Counted from the stretch's first letter, positions 20,901 through 29,300 are shown. The stretch is 64,000 bases of DNA from Pseudomonas sp. JQ170C (GCF_035581345.1 NZ_CP141608.1:620001-684000), one strand, 5' to 3'. Numbers and translations: made by a program. Notes: generated by a model not told the origin, from the letters alone.

Positions 20901-22872
20901 GATGGCCCAGGCCTGGACCGACGAGCGCTATGGCGTTGCCGAAGGCAAGACGGTGGTTGCCGCCCCACTGATTGCCGAACTCTCGGCGCCGCGCTTCCTG
21001 GCCGGTGGTGACCGCACCACGCTGGCGCTGGACCTGTCGAACCTGTCGGGGCAGGCACAGAAGCTCACGGTGCGGGTAAGCACCGAAGGCCAACTGAGCC
21101 TGTTGGGCGCGGCCGAACAGAGCCTCGACCTGACCCAGGGCAAGCGCGTCACGCTGCTGGTGCCGGTGCAGGCCAATGGCGGCCTGGGGCAAGGCAAGGT
21201 CAAGGTCGAAGTGCTGGGCCTGCAACTGCCGGGTGAACAGGCCGCTGCCTTTACCCGCGACTGGACCCTGGGCGTCCGCCCGGCCTATCCGGCCATGCTC
21301 AAGCACTATCGTGTGGCGCTCAAGGATCAACCCTGGAGCCTGCCCGAGGGCGATCTGGCCGCGTTCGAGCCGCAAGGTCTGGAAGCCACGCTGGCGTTGT
21401 CCAGCCGTCCGCCGCTGAACCTTGCCGAGCAGATTCGCGCCCTGGAAGCCTACCCGTATGGCTGCCTGGAGCAGACCGCCAGTGGCCTGTACCCCTCGCT
21501 CTACGCCGATGCTGCAACCCTCAAGCGCCTGGGCATCACCGGCGAGCCGGCCGAGGTGCGCAAGCGCAAGATCGAGATGGGCATCGAGCACTTGCTGGGC
21601 ATGCAGCGCTACAACGGCAGCTTCGGCTTGTGGAGTGCGGATGACCAGGAAGAGTATTGGCTGACCGCCTATGTCACTGACTTTTTGCTACGCGCCCGTG
21701 AACAGGGTTATGCCGTACCGGCCGAAGCCCTGAAAAAATCCAGCGAGCGCCTGCTGCGTTACCTGCAGGAGCGCAACCTGATCGAAGTCAGCTACAGCAA
21801 GAACGCCGAGCACAGCCGCTTTGCCGTTCAGGCCTACGCGGCACTGGTGCTGGCGCGTACGCAACAGGCGCCACTGGGTGCGCTGCGCAGCCTGTTCGAG
21901 CGGCGCAGCGATGCCCGTTCCGGCTTGCCGCTGGTACAGCTGGCCATCGCCCTGGACAAGATGGGCGACAAACCGCGGGCCGAGCAGGCCTTGCAGGCGG
22001 GCCTGGCGGTCAGCCGCAGCAGCGACGACTGGCTGGGTGACTACGGCAGCCCCGTACGTGACCAGGCCTTGATCCTGGCCTTGCTTGAAGAGAACAACCT
22101 GGCCAGTAGCACCCTTGATGCGCGGTTGTTCGAGCTGTCGGATGAGCTGGCGGCCAGCCGCTGGTTGTCGACCCAGGAGCGTAACGCGCTGTTCCTCGCC
22201 GGCCGTGGCCTGCTGGGCAAGCCGGAAGGCAAATGGACGGCACGCCTGGACAGCGCCGGTGAAGTGCGCGAGCTGGATGCGGCGCAATCGGGATTGAAAC
22301 TCGAGGGCCCGTTGCTGGCTTCACCGCTGACCGTGCAGAACCAGGGCAGCGACACGCTGTTCCAGCAACTGACCGTGTCTGGTTACCCGCGCCAGGCCCC
22401 GGCGGCCAGCAGCAACGGCATGACCATTCGCCGCGATTTCCTCGGCATGAATGGTCAGGCGCTGGACCTGGGTAATCTCAAGAGCGGTGACCTGGTGCTG
22501 GTGCACCTGGCATTGACGTCGACAACGCGGGTGCCGGATGCCCTGGTGGTCGACTTGTTGCCGGCGGGCCTGGAGCTTGAAAACCAGAACCTGGCGCAAA
22601 GCGCGGCCAGCCTTGAGAACGCCAGTAGCGCCGTGAAACAGTGGCGTGAGTCGATGCAGAACGCCAACGTGGTGCACCAGGAGTTTCGCGATGACCGCTA
22701 CGTGGCGGCGCTGAACCTTGAAGGTTATGGCACCACCCACTTGCTATACCTGGCGCGCGCCGTGACGCCGGGCACCTACCGGGTGCCACCGCCGCAGGTG
22801 GAGTCGATGTACCGGCCGAATGTGCAGGCGGTGGGCGAGACAGCAGGAGAGTTGGTGGTGAAGGCCCGTTGA
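17965..22872 (+). CDS. Alpha-2-macroglobulin family lipoprotein (YfhM/ECAM type)
   Basis: Bacterial alpha-2-macroglobulins trap proteases that reach the periplasm by means of a reactive thioester. The 1635-residue product is a lipoprotein: signal MLNKGLLLACALALLSAC with the lipidated Cys at 18, followed by an Ala/Pro linker. The thioester motif YGCLEQ is intact (Cys1167 to Gln1170), within the complement-like helical domain, and a series of MG-type beta domains precedes it. Length fits E. coli YfhM (about 1650). pbpC follows, repeating the known macroglobulin-PBP1c pairing, in which the inhibitor is thought to protect the cell while PBP1c repairs the wall. Here a small minus-strand gene and a REP pair intervene. 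Confidence 0.95.
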   Translation: MLNKGLLLACALALLSACDSSAPDKPATAPTPAPTQEAAPAPKPARESAETLAQRYAGRELSVVDVSEVQVDGASALSLTFSVPLDAEQNIADRVHLVDTVKGKVDGAWELSDNGMELRLRHLEPQRKLVLTVDAGLQAVNGKRLAAESVSRLETRDMQATIGFASRGSLLPTRLAEGLPVIALNVDKVDVEFFRIKPESLATFLSAWGRNSSLYYYQSKETLDMAELVYSGRFDLNPARNTRETVLLPIAGIKPLQEPGVYLAVMRASGTYDYSQPATLFTLSDIGVSAHRYHNRMDVFTQGLEGGKALSGVALELLDAEGRVLGQGKTHSDGHAQLPMPPKAEVLLAHQGVHTTMLRLNNAALDLAEFDITGPQANPLQFFVFGPRDLYRPGETVLLNGLLRDQDGRPLKPQPVTVEVRRPDEQISRKFVWEPGSNGLYQYSLQLASEAPTGRWQLLFDLGGGKKQIYEFLVEDFLPERLALELKGSDAPLSPEQTAEIDVDGRYLYGAPASGNRLSGQAYLRPLREAVPALPGYQFGSITEQELSQDLELEEVNLDAEGKATLSIESKWAEARSPLQLTVQASLQESGGRPITRRLEQPIWPAERLPGLRGLFDGEETDSDGPVEFEVLVADRDGNKLAADNLKVRLIRERRDYYWNYSQSDGWSYNFNEKFLTQSEETVSVKAGGTARLNFQVEWGPYRVEVEDPQTGLVSSARFWAGYRAQDNADGGAVRPDQVKLALDKPSYADGATASITVTPPAAGTGYLMVESSDGPLWWQEIDVPAEGKTFAVKLDPKWARHDLYVSALVIRPGERKVNATPKRAVGVLHLPLDRAERKLAVTLSAPEKMRPKQPLTVKVQARNADGSVPKEVHVLLAAVDVGILNITDYPTPDPFTGLFGRKAYGADQLDIYGQLIEAGQGRLASLAFGGDAGMAKGGKRPNTSVTIVAQQSAPVTLNEQGEGEATVDIPDFNGELRLMAQAWTDERYGVAEGKTVVAAPLIAELSAPRFLAGGDRTTLALDLSNLSGQAQKLTVRVSTEGQLSLLGAAEQSLDLTQGKRVTLLVPVQANGGLGQGKVKVEVLGLQLPGEQAAAFTRDWTLGVRPAYPAMLKHYRVALKDQPWSLPEGDLAAFEPQGLEATLALSSRPPLNLAEQIRALEAYPYGCLEQTASGLYPSLYADAATLKRLGITGEPAEVRKRKIEMGIEHLLGMQRYNGSFGLWSADDQEEYWLTAYVTDFLLRAREQGYAVPAEALKKSSERLLRYLQERNLIEVSYSKNAEHSRFAVQAYAALVLARTQQAPLGALRSLFERRSDARSGLPLVQLAIALDKMGDKPRAEQALQAGLAVSRSSDDWLGDYGSPVRDQALILALLEENNLASSTLDARLFELSDELAASRWLSTQERNALFLAGRGLLGKPEGKWTARLDSAGEVRELDAAQSGLKLEGPLLASPLTVQNQGSDTLFQQLTVSGYPRQAPAASSNGMTIRRDFLGMNGQALDLGNLKSGDLVLVHLALTSTTRVPDALVVDLLPAGLELENQNLAQSAASLENASSAVKQWRESMQNANVVHQEFRDDRYVAALNLEGYGTTHLLYLARAVTPGTYRVPPPQVESMYRPNVQAVGETAGELVVKAR

Positions 22873-22920
22873 TCGCGGGGCAAGCCCGCTCCTACCGGTA
22901 GGAGCGGGCTTGCCCGGCGA
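22873..22920. repeat. REP pair (head-to-head, nearly no loop)
   Basis: Two REP cores meet at the central CCTACCGGTAGG, giving an almost perfect palindrome of 48 bp immediately after the macroglobulin stop and before the convergent small gene. Confidence 0.9.
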
Positions 22921-22924
22921 TTGT

Positions 22925-23218
22925 TCAATGAATGATCCAGCTCAGCACCCACAACCCCAGCACCAGCCAGATGATGCCGAGGATGATCGAGGCACGCATG
23001 AAGGCACGGATGGCCGAGTACAGCAGCATCAGGCCGATGATCAGGGCGATGATGCTGACCAGCGAGGTGTCCATGCCCAGTGTGCGTGCCAGGCCATCGA
23101 TGAAGTTGCCACCAGCGTTGGCCAGCAGGTTGAACAACCCGCTCAGGCCGTCGACGACAAAGCGGATCAGTGCGCCGAGTGCCTGGCCAAGCCACTCGAA
23201 AAAACCTTCTACATGCAT
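22925..23218 (-). CDS. Small conserved membrane protein, unknown function
   Basis: The 97-residue protein begins with an amphipathic, glycine-rich half (GFFEWLGQALGALIRFVVDGLSGL-like, broken by glycines) and ends with two strong membrane helices (about 51-70, SLVSIIALIIGLMLLYSAIR, and about 74-96). No catalytic motif is seen. It stands alone on the minus strand between the macroglobulin gene and pbpC, 5 bp from a REP palindrome, with an upstream GGAAGCAA-type ribosome site. Its placement inside a conserved gene pair hints at an envelope role, but that is inference. Confidence 0.75.
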   Translation of the reverse strand: MHVEGFFEWLGQALGALIRFVVDGLSGLFNLLANAGGNFIDGLARTLGMDTSLVSIIALIIGLMLLYSAIRAFMRASIILGIIWLVLGLWVLSWIIH

Positions 23219-23322
23219 AGTTGCTTCCTGATGATCGAATCGGCGAGTCTGCCGTTGCCAAGCCTTTGGCCATTTACTGGCCGAGTCAGTTCCCTGTTCT
23301 CCAGCCGTGACAAGGTTGCCCG

Positions 23323-25677
23323 ATGCTCATCTTAGCTCGCCCGCGCAGTCCGATGGCGAAACGGCTGGGTGCCGCCGCAGGGGCTGTGTTGCTGCTGTGC
23401 GCCTTGCTGTGGGGTGCCGATCGCCTGTGGCCATTGCCCCTGCCGGCCGATGACCTGGCGCGGGTCGTGCTGGCCGAGGACGGTACGCCCCTCTGGCGTT
23501 TTGCCGATGCCGAGGGCGTGTGGCGCTACCCGGTGAGCAGCGATCAGGTGTCGCCGTATTACTTGCAGGCGTTGCTCACCTACGAAGATCGCTGGTTCTA
23601 TCACCACCCCGGGGTCAATCCCCTTGCGCTGGGCCGGGCGGCCTGGCAGAACCTGCGCGGCGGGCGGGTGGTGTCGGGGGGCAGCACGCTGTCGATGCAG
23701 GTGGCCCGCTTGCTCGAACCGCATCCGCGTACCTTGCCCGGCAAGCTGCGCCAGTTGTGGCGCACCGCGCAGCTGGAGTGGCACCTGTCCAAGGCGCAGA
23801 TCCTGGAGATCTACCTCAACCGCGCCCCCTTTGGCGGCACCTTGCAGGGCGTGGCCGCCGCCAGTTGGGCGTACCTGGGCAAATCGCCGCTGCACCTGAC
23901 CCCTGCGGAGGCAGCGTTGCTGGCGGTGTTGCCCCAGGCACCGAGCCGCTTGCGTCCGGACCGCCACCCGGCGCGGGCGCAAGTGGCCCGCGACAAGGTG
24001 CTGCAACGCCTGCTCGACTACCAGGTGTGGCCGCAGCAACGGGTGAGCGAGGCGTTGGAGGAACCCCTGCTGCTGGCGCCCAGGCAGGAGCCGGCCCTGG
24101 CGCCCTTGCTGGCCCGGCGCCTGAACCGGCCACACAGCCCACCGCTGATTCGCACCACCCTCGACGCCTCGTTGCAACGTCGCCTTGAAGACCTGCTGCT
24201 GGGCTGGCGTGCACGCCTGCCAGAACGCACCTCGGCGGCGATCCTGGTGGTGGAGGCGCAGAACATGGCGGTGCGCGCCTACCTGGGGTCGGTGGACTTG
24301 AACGACGAGCGCCGCTTCGGCCACGTCGACATGATCAGCGCACTGCGCTCGCCGGGTTCCACGCTCAAGCCCTTCCTTTATGGCATGGCCATGGACGATG
24401 GCCTGATCCATTCCGAATCGCTTCTGCAAGATGTTCCCAGGCGTTATGGCGACTATCGGCCAGGGAATTTCTCCATGGGCTTCAGCGGGCCGGTGGCGGC
24501 CAGTTCCGCCTTGGCGCTGTCGCTGAACCTGCCGGCGGTGCAGTTGCTTGAGGCCTATGGGCCCAAGCGATTTGCCGCGCAGATGCGCAGCGGCGGCGTG
24601 CCCCTGACCCTGCCGCCCTTGGCCGAGCCGAACCTGTCGCTGATCCTGGGCGGTGCCGGCAGTCGCCTTGAAGAGCTGGTGGCTGGCTACGGCGCGTTGT
24701 CCCGTGGGGGGCTGAGTGCGCCGATCCGTTTGCAGCCGGATGCGCCGTTGGCCGAGCGCCGGCTGTTGTCGCCGGGTAGCGCCTGGATCATCCGGCGCAT
24801 TCTCAGTGGCCAGGCCCGCCCGGATCGCGACCCCCATGCCGAGTTGGTGCAGCGCCCGCTGCTGGCGTGGAAGACCGGCACCAGTTATGGCTTCAGGGAC
24901 GCCTGGTCGATTGGCGTCGGCCCGCGTTACCTGATCGGCATCTGGATTGGCCGGCCCGACGGTACCCCCGTGCCCGGGCAGTTCGGCCTGGCCTCCGCCG
25001 CGCCGCTGATGCTGCAGGTTCACGATGTATTGAGTAACCGCGACAGCCAGCGCCGCATTGCTGCTCCGGTGGCCGCGGTACCTGCCAATGTCGGCGTGGC
25101 GGCGATCTGCTGGCCGTTGGGGCAACCACTGGCCCGGCAGGACGTCAATTGCCGGCGCCAACGCTTTGCCTGGACCCTGGACGGCACCACGCCACCCACC
25201 TTGCAGGCGGCCGACCAGCCCTTGAGCGTGGGCTTGCGCGAAACCGTATGGGTGAACGGCCAGGGGTTGCGGGTCGATGCCAGCTGTAGCGGTGCCGAGC
25301 CCAGGGAAATTGTCTTGTGGCCCGCGCCCCTGGAGCCCTGGCTGCCGCGGGTCGAGCGGCGCGACGCGCGGCTGCCCAAGGTCGATCCGGCGTGCCCGCC
25401 CCAGGTGCCTGCCAGCTCGCCACCGCTGTCCATTGTCGGTGTGCGCCAGGGCGATGAGCTGCGCCGCCCGGCCGCCAGCAGCGAGCCGTTGCGTCTTGAG
25501 GTGTCGGCACTGGGAGGCAGCGGCAAGCGCTGGTGGTTCCTTAATGGCGCGCCGCTGGGCGAGTCGGTTGGCCAGGAGCGCCTGAGTGCGCGGTTCGAGC
25601 AAGCCGGGCAGTTTGAGTTGAGTGCGCTGGACGAGAGCGGGCACACCGCCCGGGTCGAGTTCCAGGTCAATGAGTAA
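23323..25677 (+). CDS. pbpC: Penicillin-binding protein 1C
   Basis: PbpC is a bifunctional class A peptidoglycan synthase of the PBP1c branch. The 784-residue protein has an N-terminal membrane anchor (about 15-33) and a glycosyltransferase GT51 domain with TYEDRWFYHHPGVN (catalytic Glu88) and GGSTLSMQVARLL. The transpeptidase domain follows with SxxK (Ser346-Lys349) and KTGTSYGFRDAW, then the BiPBP C-terminal Ig-like domain. The ATG at 23323 has AAGGT 7 nt upstream; an ATG ten codons later is a weaker choice. It follows the macroglobulin gene, as in E. coli yfhM-pbpC. A short hairpin (AAGGCGCC / GGCGCCTT, 25676-25693) at the stop lacks a T run. Confidence 0.95.
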   Translation: MLILARPRSPMAKRLGAAAGAVLLLCALLWGADRLWPLPLPADDLARVVLAEDGTPLWRFADAEGVWRYPVSSDQVSPYYLQALLTYEDRWFYHHPGVNPLALGRAAWQNLRGGRVVSGGSTLSMQVARLLEPHPRTLPGKLRQLWRTAQLEWHLSKAQILEIYLNRAPFGGTLQGVAAASWAYLGKSPLHLTPAEAALLAVLPQAPSRLRPDRHPARAQVARDKVLQRLLDYQVWPQQRVSEALEEPLLLAPRQEPALAPLLARRLNRPHSPPLIRTTLDASLQRRLEDLLLGWRARLPERTSAAILVVEAQNMAVRAYLGSVDLNDERRFGHVDMISALRSPGSTLKPFLYGMAMDDGLIHSESLLQDVPRRYGDYRPGNFSMGFSGPVAASSALALSLNLPAVQLLEAYGPKRFAAQMRSGGVPLTLPPLAEPNLSLILGGAGSRLEELVAGYGALSRGGLSAPIRLQPDAPLAERRLLSPGSAWIIRRILSGQARPDRDPHAELVQRPLLAWKTGTSYGFRDAWSIGVGPRYLIGIWIGRPDGTPVPGQFGLASAAPLMLQVHDVLSNRDSQRRIAAPVAAVPANVGVAAICWPLGQPLARQDVNCRRQRFAWTLDGTTPPTLQAADQPLSVGLRETVWVNGQGLRVDASCSGAEPREIVLWPAPLEPWLPRVERRDARLPKVDPACPPQVPASSPPLSIVGVRQGDELRRPAASSEPLRLEVSALGGSGKRWWFLNGAPLGESVGQERLSARFEQAGQFELSALDESGHTARVEFQVNE

Positions 25678-25916
25678 GGCGCCTGGGCGCCTTCAATTGG
25701 ATATAGCGCCAAAGTGGAGTGCGCCTCGACATCCCTTTGCCAGGCGCGTAAGCCGTTGAATCACAACCCCGTTTTTTATCCTGTTCAAAGGTATAGAAAG
25801 GGTTAATACCAAGTTCCGAATTGTCCGCCGTCGTTGCCCGCGTTCAGATGCCTGCAACAGAGATCGGCGCTGCGTGTGTCGCTCTCAAACAACGAGCTGC
25901 GGCAACGGAGTCGCCC

Positions 25917-27512
25917 ATGAAAACGCAAGCGTGGAAAGCAAGTACGGCCCTGGCCCTGATCCTGGCGGTGAGCCTGGGTGGATGCAGCAGCGGAGGCGGC
26001 GGCTCCAAGAGCCATGTCGACAGTTCGACACCCACTGAGGCCGGTTCCGACACGGGGGCCGGTGGCAGCAGTGATGGAACCGCAGGGGGCGGCACTGGTG
26101 GCATCGGTGGAACAGGAGATGGCCTGGCCGGTGGTGGCGCGGGTACTGGCGGTACGGGCAGTGCAGGCGGTTCTGGTGGGACCGGAGGTACAGGTGGCAC
26201 TGGTGGAACGGGCGGGGGTGATGGCGGCACTGGCCCCGGCGGTGAAAACCCCGGCACTGGTAATCCAGGCACCGGCAATCCAGGCGGTGGCGACCCGGGC
26301 GGCGGCACTACCACGCCCTTGGTTACTGGCCAGGTGGTTGATCAGGTGGGCAATGCCGTGGCCGGTGTCGGTACGGGAGTCGCTGGCGTAGGTGCGAGCG
26401 TGGATTCGTTGCCTGTCCTGGGAAGTACCGGCGCCGGCGGCCTGGTGACCTCCGCCGGCACCGCCGTGAACAGCATCGGTAGCGGGGTCAGTGACGGGCT
26501 CGGCCAACTGGGCGCCGGCGGCAATGCCATCGGCACCACAGTGGCCGGTGTCGGCCAGGGCGTATCGGACCTTGGCGGTGGTGTACAGCAACTGGGCGGC
26601 AGCGATCTGATCGAGCACATTCCCGTGGTGAACACCGTGGTCGGTCATGTCGGGCAGGCCGTGACCATGCTCGGCGATACCTTGAGTACCCAGAGCACCA
26701 CCGGCCCCTTGGGCGGCCTCAATGAGGGTGTGAGTAATAAGGTGTTGGTCCCGGTGGTCTCGCTGGTGGAAACCACCACTAACAATCTCGGCAGCCAGAC
26801 CAGGCTCGGTGGCCCGCTGGACTCGGTGGTCAGCAAGGTCGGCGGTACGCTCGAGGGGGTGGGTGACAAGATCGCCAGTGCCGGTGGCAGCAATCCGCTG
26901 ACCACGGCCGTCGGCAACCTGGCCAGCACGGTCGGCGGTGCAACCAGTACGTCCGGCGAACTGGTGAACGGCCCTGGCGGCAAGCCAGGCCTGCTGGAAA
27001 CGGTCGGCGGCGCGGTGGCCGGTGTCGGCACCGGTCTTGATGCCGGCAGTAATAACGCCTTGCTCAGCACCACCGGCACCGCTGCGGCAGCGGTAGGTAA
27101 CAGCGTGGCTTCGCTGGGCACGGTCATGGGTGGCAATGGCGTGGCCAGCGCTAGCGCGGGTGTGCCGACTGCCGCGCTGACCGGCACTGTGGGCGCTGCG
27201 GTGACGCCCGTCGTGACGAGCGTCGCCAGCGTCACCTCACAAGTGGGGGCGGCAACCGGCATCGGTGCACCGGTCGACGGCCTGGTGAGCAAGGTGGGTG
27301 GGGCGGTCAGCAGTCTGGGCAACCAGGTGGATGCGGCCAGCAGCAACCCGGTGGTCAGTTCCGTGGGCGCTGCCGTCAACGAAGTGGGTAAAACAGTCGA
27401 TCAGGTGGGCGGCTTGCTTGCCCCGGAAGGGCAGCAGGGCGGTGGCCTGGGCGGCGCACTCAGTGGACTGGCGGGCGGCCTCAAACATGGGCTGACGGGG
27501 GCGCAGCCTTGA
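25917..27512 (+). CDS. Glycine-rich repeat lipoprotein ("collagen-like"), candidate surface protein
   Basis: Unrecognised function. The 531-residue product has a lipoprotein signal ending SLGGC (Cys23), a low-complexity Gly/Thr/Asn/Pro tract (about 48-130, GGTGGTG and GNPGTG units), and a long second part (about 135-531). That part is built of degenerate Gly/Val/Ser repeats of the form VGGAVAGVGTGL, each spaced by short Asn/Ser linkers. There is almost no Cys, Trp or Tyr. Databases tend to call such proteins collagen-like, but strict G-X-Y repeats are absent from the second part. It lies 102 bp before a TpsB transporter on the same strand. The 239-bp upstream gap is AT-richer than its surroundings and probably holds its promoter. 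The start has no strong ribosome site beyond ACGGAG about 8 nt upstream. Confidence 0.8.
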   Translation: MKTQAWKASTALALILAVSLGGCSSGGGGSKSHVDSSTPTEAGSDTGAGGSSDGTAGGGTGGIGGTGDGLAGGGAGTGGTGSAGGSGGTGGTGGTGGTGGGDGGTGPGGENPGTGNPGTGNPGGGDPGGGTTTPLVTGQVVDQVGNAVAGVGTGVAGVGASVDSLPVLGSTGAGGLVTSAGTAVNSIGSGVSDGLGQLGAGGNAIGTTVAGVGQGVSDLGGGVQQLGGSDLIEHIPVVNTVVGHVGQAVTMLGDTLSTQSTTGPLGGLNEGVSNKVLVPVVSLVETTTNNLGSQTRLGGPLDSVVSKVGGTLEGVGDKIASAGGSNPLTTAVGNLASTVGGATSTSGELVNGPGGKPGLLETVGGAVAGVGTGLDAGSNNALLSTTGTAAAAVGNSVASLGTVMGGNGVASASAGVPTAALTGTVGAAVTPVVTSVASVTSQVGAATGIGAPVDGLVSKVGGAVSSLGNQVDAASSNPVVSSVGAAVNEVGKTVDQVGGLLAPEGQQGGGLGGALSGLAGGLKHGLTGAQP

Positions 27513-27563
27513 GGCACTGCCTTCATTAGACGATTGTTCGGGCAACACCTACGCTTGAGTCTG

Positions 27564-27596
27564 ACGAGGGAACCACGTGGGTTCCCTCGTATTTTC
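27564..27596 (+). terminator. Intrinsic terminator or attenuator between the Gly-rich lipoprotein and TpsB genes
   Basis: A perfect 11-bp stem (ACGAGGGAACC / GGTTCCCTCGT) with a 5-nt loop is followed by ATTTTC. It lies 52 bp after the lipoprotein stop and ends 19 nt before the TpsB ribosome site, so it would reduce read-through into the transporter gene. Confidence 0.75.
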
Positions 27597-27614
27597 GGGA
27601 ACATGGAGCGTCCA

Positions 27615-29282
27615 ATGCGTCCATTGGTTGTTGCGATTCTGGGGTTGTCCTGGGCCAGTGTGCTAAGTGCAGAACCCCTGCCAAGTTTCCTCAACAGCAA
27701 CGATGTCGAACGCAGCCTGCCGGCACCGAACCTGCCCGCCGATGCCTTCCGGCCCACGACGCCAGACCTGCAGACGCCCGCGCCCGCCCCCCAGCAGCAA
27801 CCTCTGCTGATGAGTACCCGGGTGATGGTGCGCAAGGTGCGCATCGAGGGCGGCACGATCTACCCCTTGAGTGACCTGCGTGATAACTACCAGGACCTGG
27901 TCAACCGCGAAGTCACCCTGGCCGAACTGATCGAGGCGACCCGGCGCCTGACTCAGCGCTACCAGCACGATGGTTACCTGCTTTCGTACGCCTACCTGCC
28001 GCCTCAGGACTTTGCCGATGGGCGTGTGCGGGTGGTGCTGGTCGAAGGCTATATCCGTGACTTTGAACTGCATGGCGATGTTGGCCCGGCATCGGCGTAC
28101 CTGGACAAACTGTTCAGCCGGCTCAAGGCCGAGCGCCCCCTTACGCGTCAGTCCTTCGAGCGCTACACCTCATTGATGAGCCGGGTGCCTGGCATAACCT
28201 TCCAGGCGCAGGTGCCGCCGCCGGGCACCACCGATGGCGCGACCAAACTGATTGCCCAGGCTTCACGCAAGCCGTTCACCTCGACCCTGAACCTGACCGA
28301 CGGTAGCCGCGACGACATCCAGGCGCTGTTGGGGGTGAGCAGCAACGCCCAGACGTCATTGGCCGAGCAGGTGAGCTTCAGTGCCCTGTTCCCGCCGGGG
28401 GATGATGATGAACACTACTATCGCCTGGACTACGCCCAGTACCTGGACAGCGAGGGCAGCCAACTGACCCTGTCGGCCTCGCAGTACCGCAGCGACCCCA
28501 GCGCCCTGGTGCGCCTGAACAACGGCATCAATCTGAAGCAGCACCGCGAGAACGACCGCTATTCGATTGGCCTTGGCCAAACGCTGATCGCCTCGCCCAA
28601 CGAATGGCTCAGCGTTGCTGCGCGCCTGTATGCCGTCAATGACAACACCGATTACCGGGTCGTCGGCTTCCCGCTCAAGATCAGCAGCCGCACCGACCTG
28701 AGGGCCCTGGCCTTCGAGGGAGACTGGCGTGTGGCGGATGCCCGGCAACTGCGCATCGTCAGTGTCGGGGCCTATCAGGGCCTGGATTACCTGGGGGCCA
28801 AGACCGACAGCGACATCGACCTGGATTTTCTGCGCCTGCGCCTGTCGGGCGTGCAGAGTGACCGGTTCTTTGACAATTGGCAGGGCGTGGCCTCGGCGGC
28901 GTTGTACTGGAGCGGCGACAGCCTGCCAGACAGCGAGCGGGCGGTGTTTGGTGGGCAGAGCTTCGGCCGTGGTTACCCCAGTGACCAGGCGTCTGGCGAC
29001 AAGGGCTGGGGCGCAGCTTATGAGGTGAACTACAGCTTCAAGCGTGAGGGCGACTGGCTGAAGATCCTGCAGCCCTATGTGGTGCTGGATGCAGCGCGCA
29101 GCTGGTTCAACGAGCTGGAAGTGCGCGACTCGACGCTGTCGTCGGCGGCACTGGGGGTGCGCTTTGGCGATGCCCGTTACTACAACATCTCCCTGGAAGC
29201 GGCCAAGCCGATGTCGGACATCGCCCTGGACAGTTTCAATCGGCGGCCACGGTACACCTTGAGTTTCAGCTACCAGCTATAG
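27615..29282 (+). CDS. TpsB two-partner secretion transporter (FhaC/ShlB/HecB family)
   Basis: These outer-membrane beta-barrels export a partner protein (TpsA) from the periplasm. The 555-residue product has a signal peptide (MRPLVVAILGLSWASVLSA) and a Pro-rich linker. Two POTRA-like domains follow: the first contains MVRKVRIEGGTIYPLSDL and the second starts near RDFELHG. A 16-strand-type barrel comes last, with the Omp85/TpsB L6 motif as FGRGYPSD. I chose the ATG at 27615 because GGAG sits 6 nt upstream; the ATG at 27603 would add MERP. No TpsA with a haemagglutination-type TPS domain is nearby; the only candidate cargo is the preceding Gly-rich lipoprotein. Confidence 0.9.
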   Translation: MRPLVVAILGLSWASVLSAEPLPSFLNSNDVERSLPAPNLPADAFRPTTPDLQTPAPAPQQQPLLMSTRVMVRKVRIEGGTIYPLSDLRDNYQDLVNREVTLAELIEATRRLTQRYQHDGYLLSYAYLPPQDFADGRVRVVLVEGYIRDFELHGDVGPASAYLDKLFSRLKAERPLTRQSFERYTSLMSRVPGITFQAQVPPPGTTDGATKLIAQASRKPFTSTLNLTDGSRDDIQALLGVSSNAQTSLAEQVSFSALFPPGDDDEHYYRLDYAQYLDSEGSQLTLSASQYRSDPSALVRLNNGINLKQHRENDRYSIGLGQTLIASPNEWLSVAARLYAVNDNTDYRVVGFPLKISSRTDLRALAFEGDWRVADARQLRIVSVGAYQGLDYLGAKTDSDIDLDFLRLRLSGVQSDRFFDNWQGVASAALYWSGDSLPDSERAVFGGQSFGRGYPSDQASGDKGWGAAYEVNYSFKREGDWLKILQPYVVLDAARSWFNELEVRDSTLSSAALGVRFGDARYYNISLEAAKPMSDIALDSFNRRPRYTLSFSYQL

Positions 29283-29300
29283 CGACCGCTCCAAATCACC

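Noticed and set aside
17866..21591. A 1241-codon open frame on the minus strand opposite the macroglobulin gene
   Set aside because: It is a by-product of high GC at third codon positions; the plus strand has the signal peptide, thioester motif and family domains, while the minus frame shows no recognisable fold.
23332..25644. A 770-codon minus-strand frame opposite pbpC
   Set aside because: pbpC carries all glycosyltransferase and transpeptidase motifs; the opposite frame has a Gln/Arg/Gly-rich translation typical of a shadow.
25676..25693. Hairpin AAGGCGCC / GGCGCCTT at the pbpC stop as a terminator
   Set aside because: The stem is good but no T run follows, so I mention it only in the pbpC entry.
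26088..26300. Tandem GGTGGC-type nucleotide repeats considered as a CRISPR array or minisatellite
   Set aside because: The units are irregular, have no spacers and are explained by Gly codons in the lipoprotein reading frame.
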